From assembly GCF_014200495.1 (NCBI RefSeq), contig NZ_JACHBY010000001.1, positions 310,001-374,000 on the forward strand: a stretch of DNA of 64,000 nucleotides. Reading direction: 5' to 3'. This document shows positions 63,077 to 64,000 of this stretch, piece by piece. Origin of the DNA: Mucilaginibacter geliditolerans (GTDB taxonomy: Bacteria; Bacteroidota; Bacteroidia; Sphingobacteriales; Sphingobacteriaceae). A program made the translations under genes and the position numbers. How positions within the stretch are numbered: the stretch's first letter is position 1; each line of letters starts with the position of its first letter. The notes beneath the pieces were generated by a model. The model had not been told where the DNA came from. It saw only the letters and a program-made list of their open reading frames with translations, and searched no databases.

Positions 63077-64000
63077 ATGCCAAAGACAATCATTGTATCG
63101 AACAGGTTGCCTGTAAAAATATCCAAAACGGATAATGAATACCAGTTATCACCAAGTGAAGGCGGTTTAGCTACGGGCTTAGGCTCCGTATACAAACAAG
63201 ATGATAATGTGTGGATAGGGTGGCCCGGTCAGGAAGTTATTGAAGAGTCTGATAGAGATATCATTACCAGTAAATTGCAGGAGTTGAGCTTATTGCCTGT
63301 ATTTTTATCACAGGAAGAGATAAGTCAATATTATGAAGGATTTTCGAATACGGTTCTTTGGCCCGTATTTCATTATTATGCTTCAACGTATGCCACTTAT
63401 GCACAATCAAACTGGGATTATTATAAAATAGTAAACGAAAAATTTAAAGATGCTATTTTAAAAGTTGCCGAGCCTGGCGATACCATCTGGATACATGATT
63501 ACCAGTTGTTACTGTTGCCGGCTTTGGTGCGAAACGAGATGCCCGATGTATCTATTGGTTTCTTCCTACATATTCCATTCCCGTCGCACGAAATGTTCAG
63601 GCTGATACCGTGGCGTTATGAATTGCTTGAAGGTATGCTGGGTGCCGACCTGATCGGCTTTCATACATTTGATGATGCAAGGCATTTTATAAGCACTACA
63701 ATACGTATTTTACCTGTAAACTCATCATCAAACATTATAACCATTAATGACAGGCTTGTTGTAGCCGAAGCTTTTCCTATGGGGATAGATGAAAACAAAT
63801 ATTCATCGTTGCCGAAAAGTAAAGAGGTTATAGAGCAGATAAAACAAATAAAAGAAACATTTAAAGGCAATAAGCTGATCCTTTCTATCGACAGGCTTGA
63901 TTATAGCAAAGGCATACTGCAGCGTTTAGAAGCTTTTGAATTATTACTCCAGCTCCATCCAGAATATATCGGCAAAATAGCACTTTACATGATCGTAGTG
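63077..64000 (+). CDS. otsA: Trehalose-6-phosphate synthase, truncated by the window end
   Basis: The frame opens with ATG at 63077 (MPKTIIVSNRLPVKIS) and runs open for 308 codons to the last base. It is a GT20 glycosyltransferase: SNRLPV and EGGLATGLGSV at the N-terminus, DTIWIHDYQLLLLPALVR, FFLHIPFPSHEMFR, LIGFHTFDDARHF and LSIDRLDYSKGILQRLEAFE. It joins UDP-glucose or a similar donor to glucose 6-phosphate. Because the 3' part is outside the window, a C-terminal phosphatase domain, common in Bacteroidota, cannot be excluded. Confidence 0.93.
   Translation, partial: MPKTIIVSNRLPVKISKTDNEYQLSPSEGGLATGLGSVYKQDDNVWIGWPGQEVIEESDRDIITSKLQELSLLPVFLSQEEISQYYEGFSNTVLWPVFHYYASTYATYAQSNWDYYKIVNEKFKDAILKVAEPGDTIWIHDYQLLLLPALVRNEMPDVSIGFFLHIPFPSHEMFRLIPWRYELLEGMLGADLIGFHTFDDARHFISTTIRILPVNSSSNIITINDRLVVAEAFPMGIDENKYSSLPKSKEVIEQIKQIKETFKGNKLILSIDRLDYSKGILQRLEAFELLLQLHPEYIGKIALYMIVV

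Overview
The window looks like chromosome of a Bacteroidota bacterium of the family Sphingobacteriaceae, probably Mucilaginibacter or a close relative. The basis is inference from recognised content: OMP_b-brl/TonB-type receptors, a LytS/LytTR pair, a MetX/MetY/Hom operon, futalosine menaquinone genes, and promoters built on the Bacteroidota -7 box TAnnTTTG. No database search was possible, so family names come from motifs and memory.

Layout. Bases 1-22,950 are accessory in character: a membrane methyltransferase and a Crp-type regulator; a flavin monooxygenase with an AraC regulator; a membrane-anchored DNA-binding regulator divergent from a secreted beta-helix protein; three secreted hydrolases (alpha/beta hydrolase, Tricorn-like protease, class C beta-lactamase-like hydrolase); a LytS/LytTR two-component pair; a lipocalin-like protein and a thioredoxin-fold protein; and an OmpR-type two-component system divergent from an outer-membrane receptor, with a four-copy 10-bp operator between them. 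The segment ends in a LamG/DUF1080-like gene cut off at the 3' end of a tyrosine integrase gene. That integrase sits beside the 3' end of tRNA-Ser(UGA), the classic place for an integrated element.

From 23,000 onward the content is mostly housekeeping. There is a cell-envelope cluster (YihY, thioesterase, MltG, rhodanese, PASTA protein, Ddl), then a compact exosortase operon with two tiny predicted substrates that share a PINNG-hydrophobic-basic C-terminal sorting tail, a four-helix membrane partner and an acyltransferase. Next come rpsO-pnp, rpe, serC-serA, a beta-CASP nuclease, a SAM hydroxide adenosyltransferase-like protein, phoH, purC, a STAS protein and RNase Z, MlaD, an amidase, an LptD-like protein, cinA and an E2 acyltransferase. 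The methionine operon metY-metX-hom follows, led by a SAM-I riboswitch and a 36-codon leader peptide ending in GCICICCCC. Last are a second transsulfuration-type enzyme, mqnE and mqnA of the futalosine pathway, an SDR, a PepSY-like secreted protein and the start of a trehalose-6-phosphate synthase that runs off the end.

Three things deserve most attention: the SAM riboswitch plus polycysteine leader in front of metY, which looks like a two-input control on sulfur amino acid synthesis; the minimal exosortase/sorting-tail operon with palindromes in front of both substrate genes; and a series of intergenic inverted repeats in the core half, each made of a different short word repeated several times and then repeated again as its reverse complement. 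One of these supplies the start codon of a gene.
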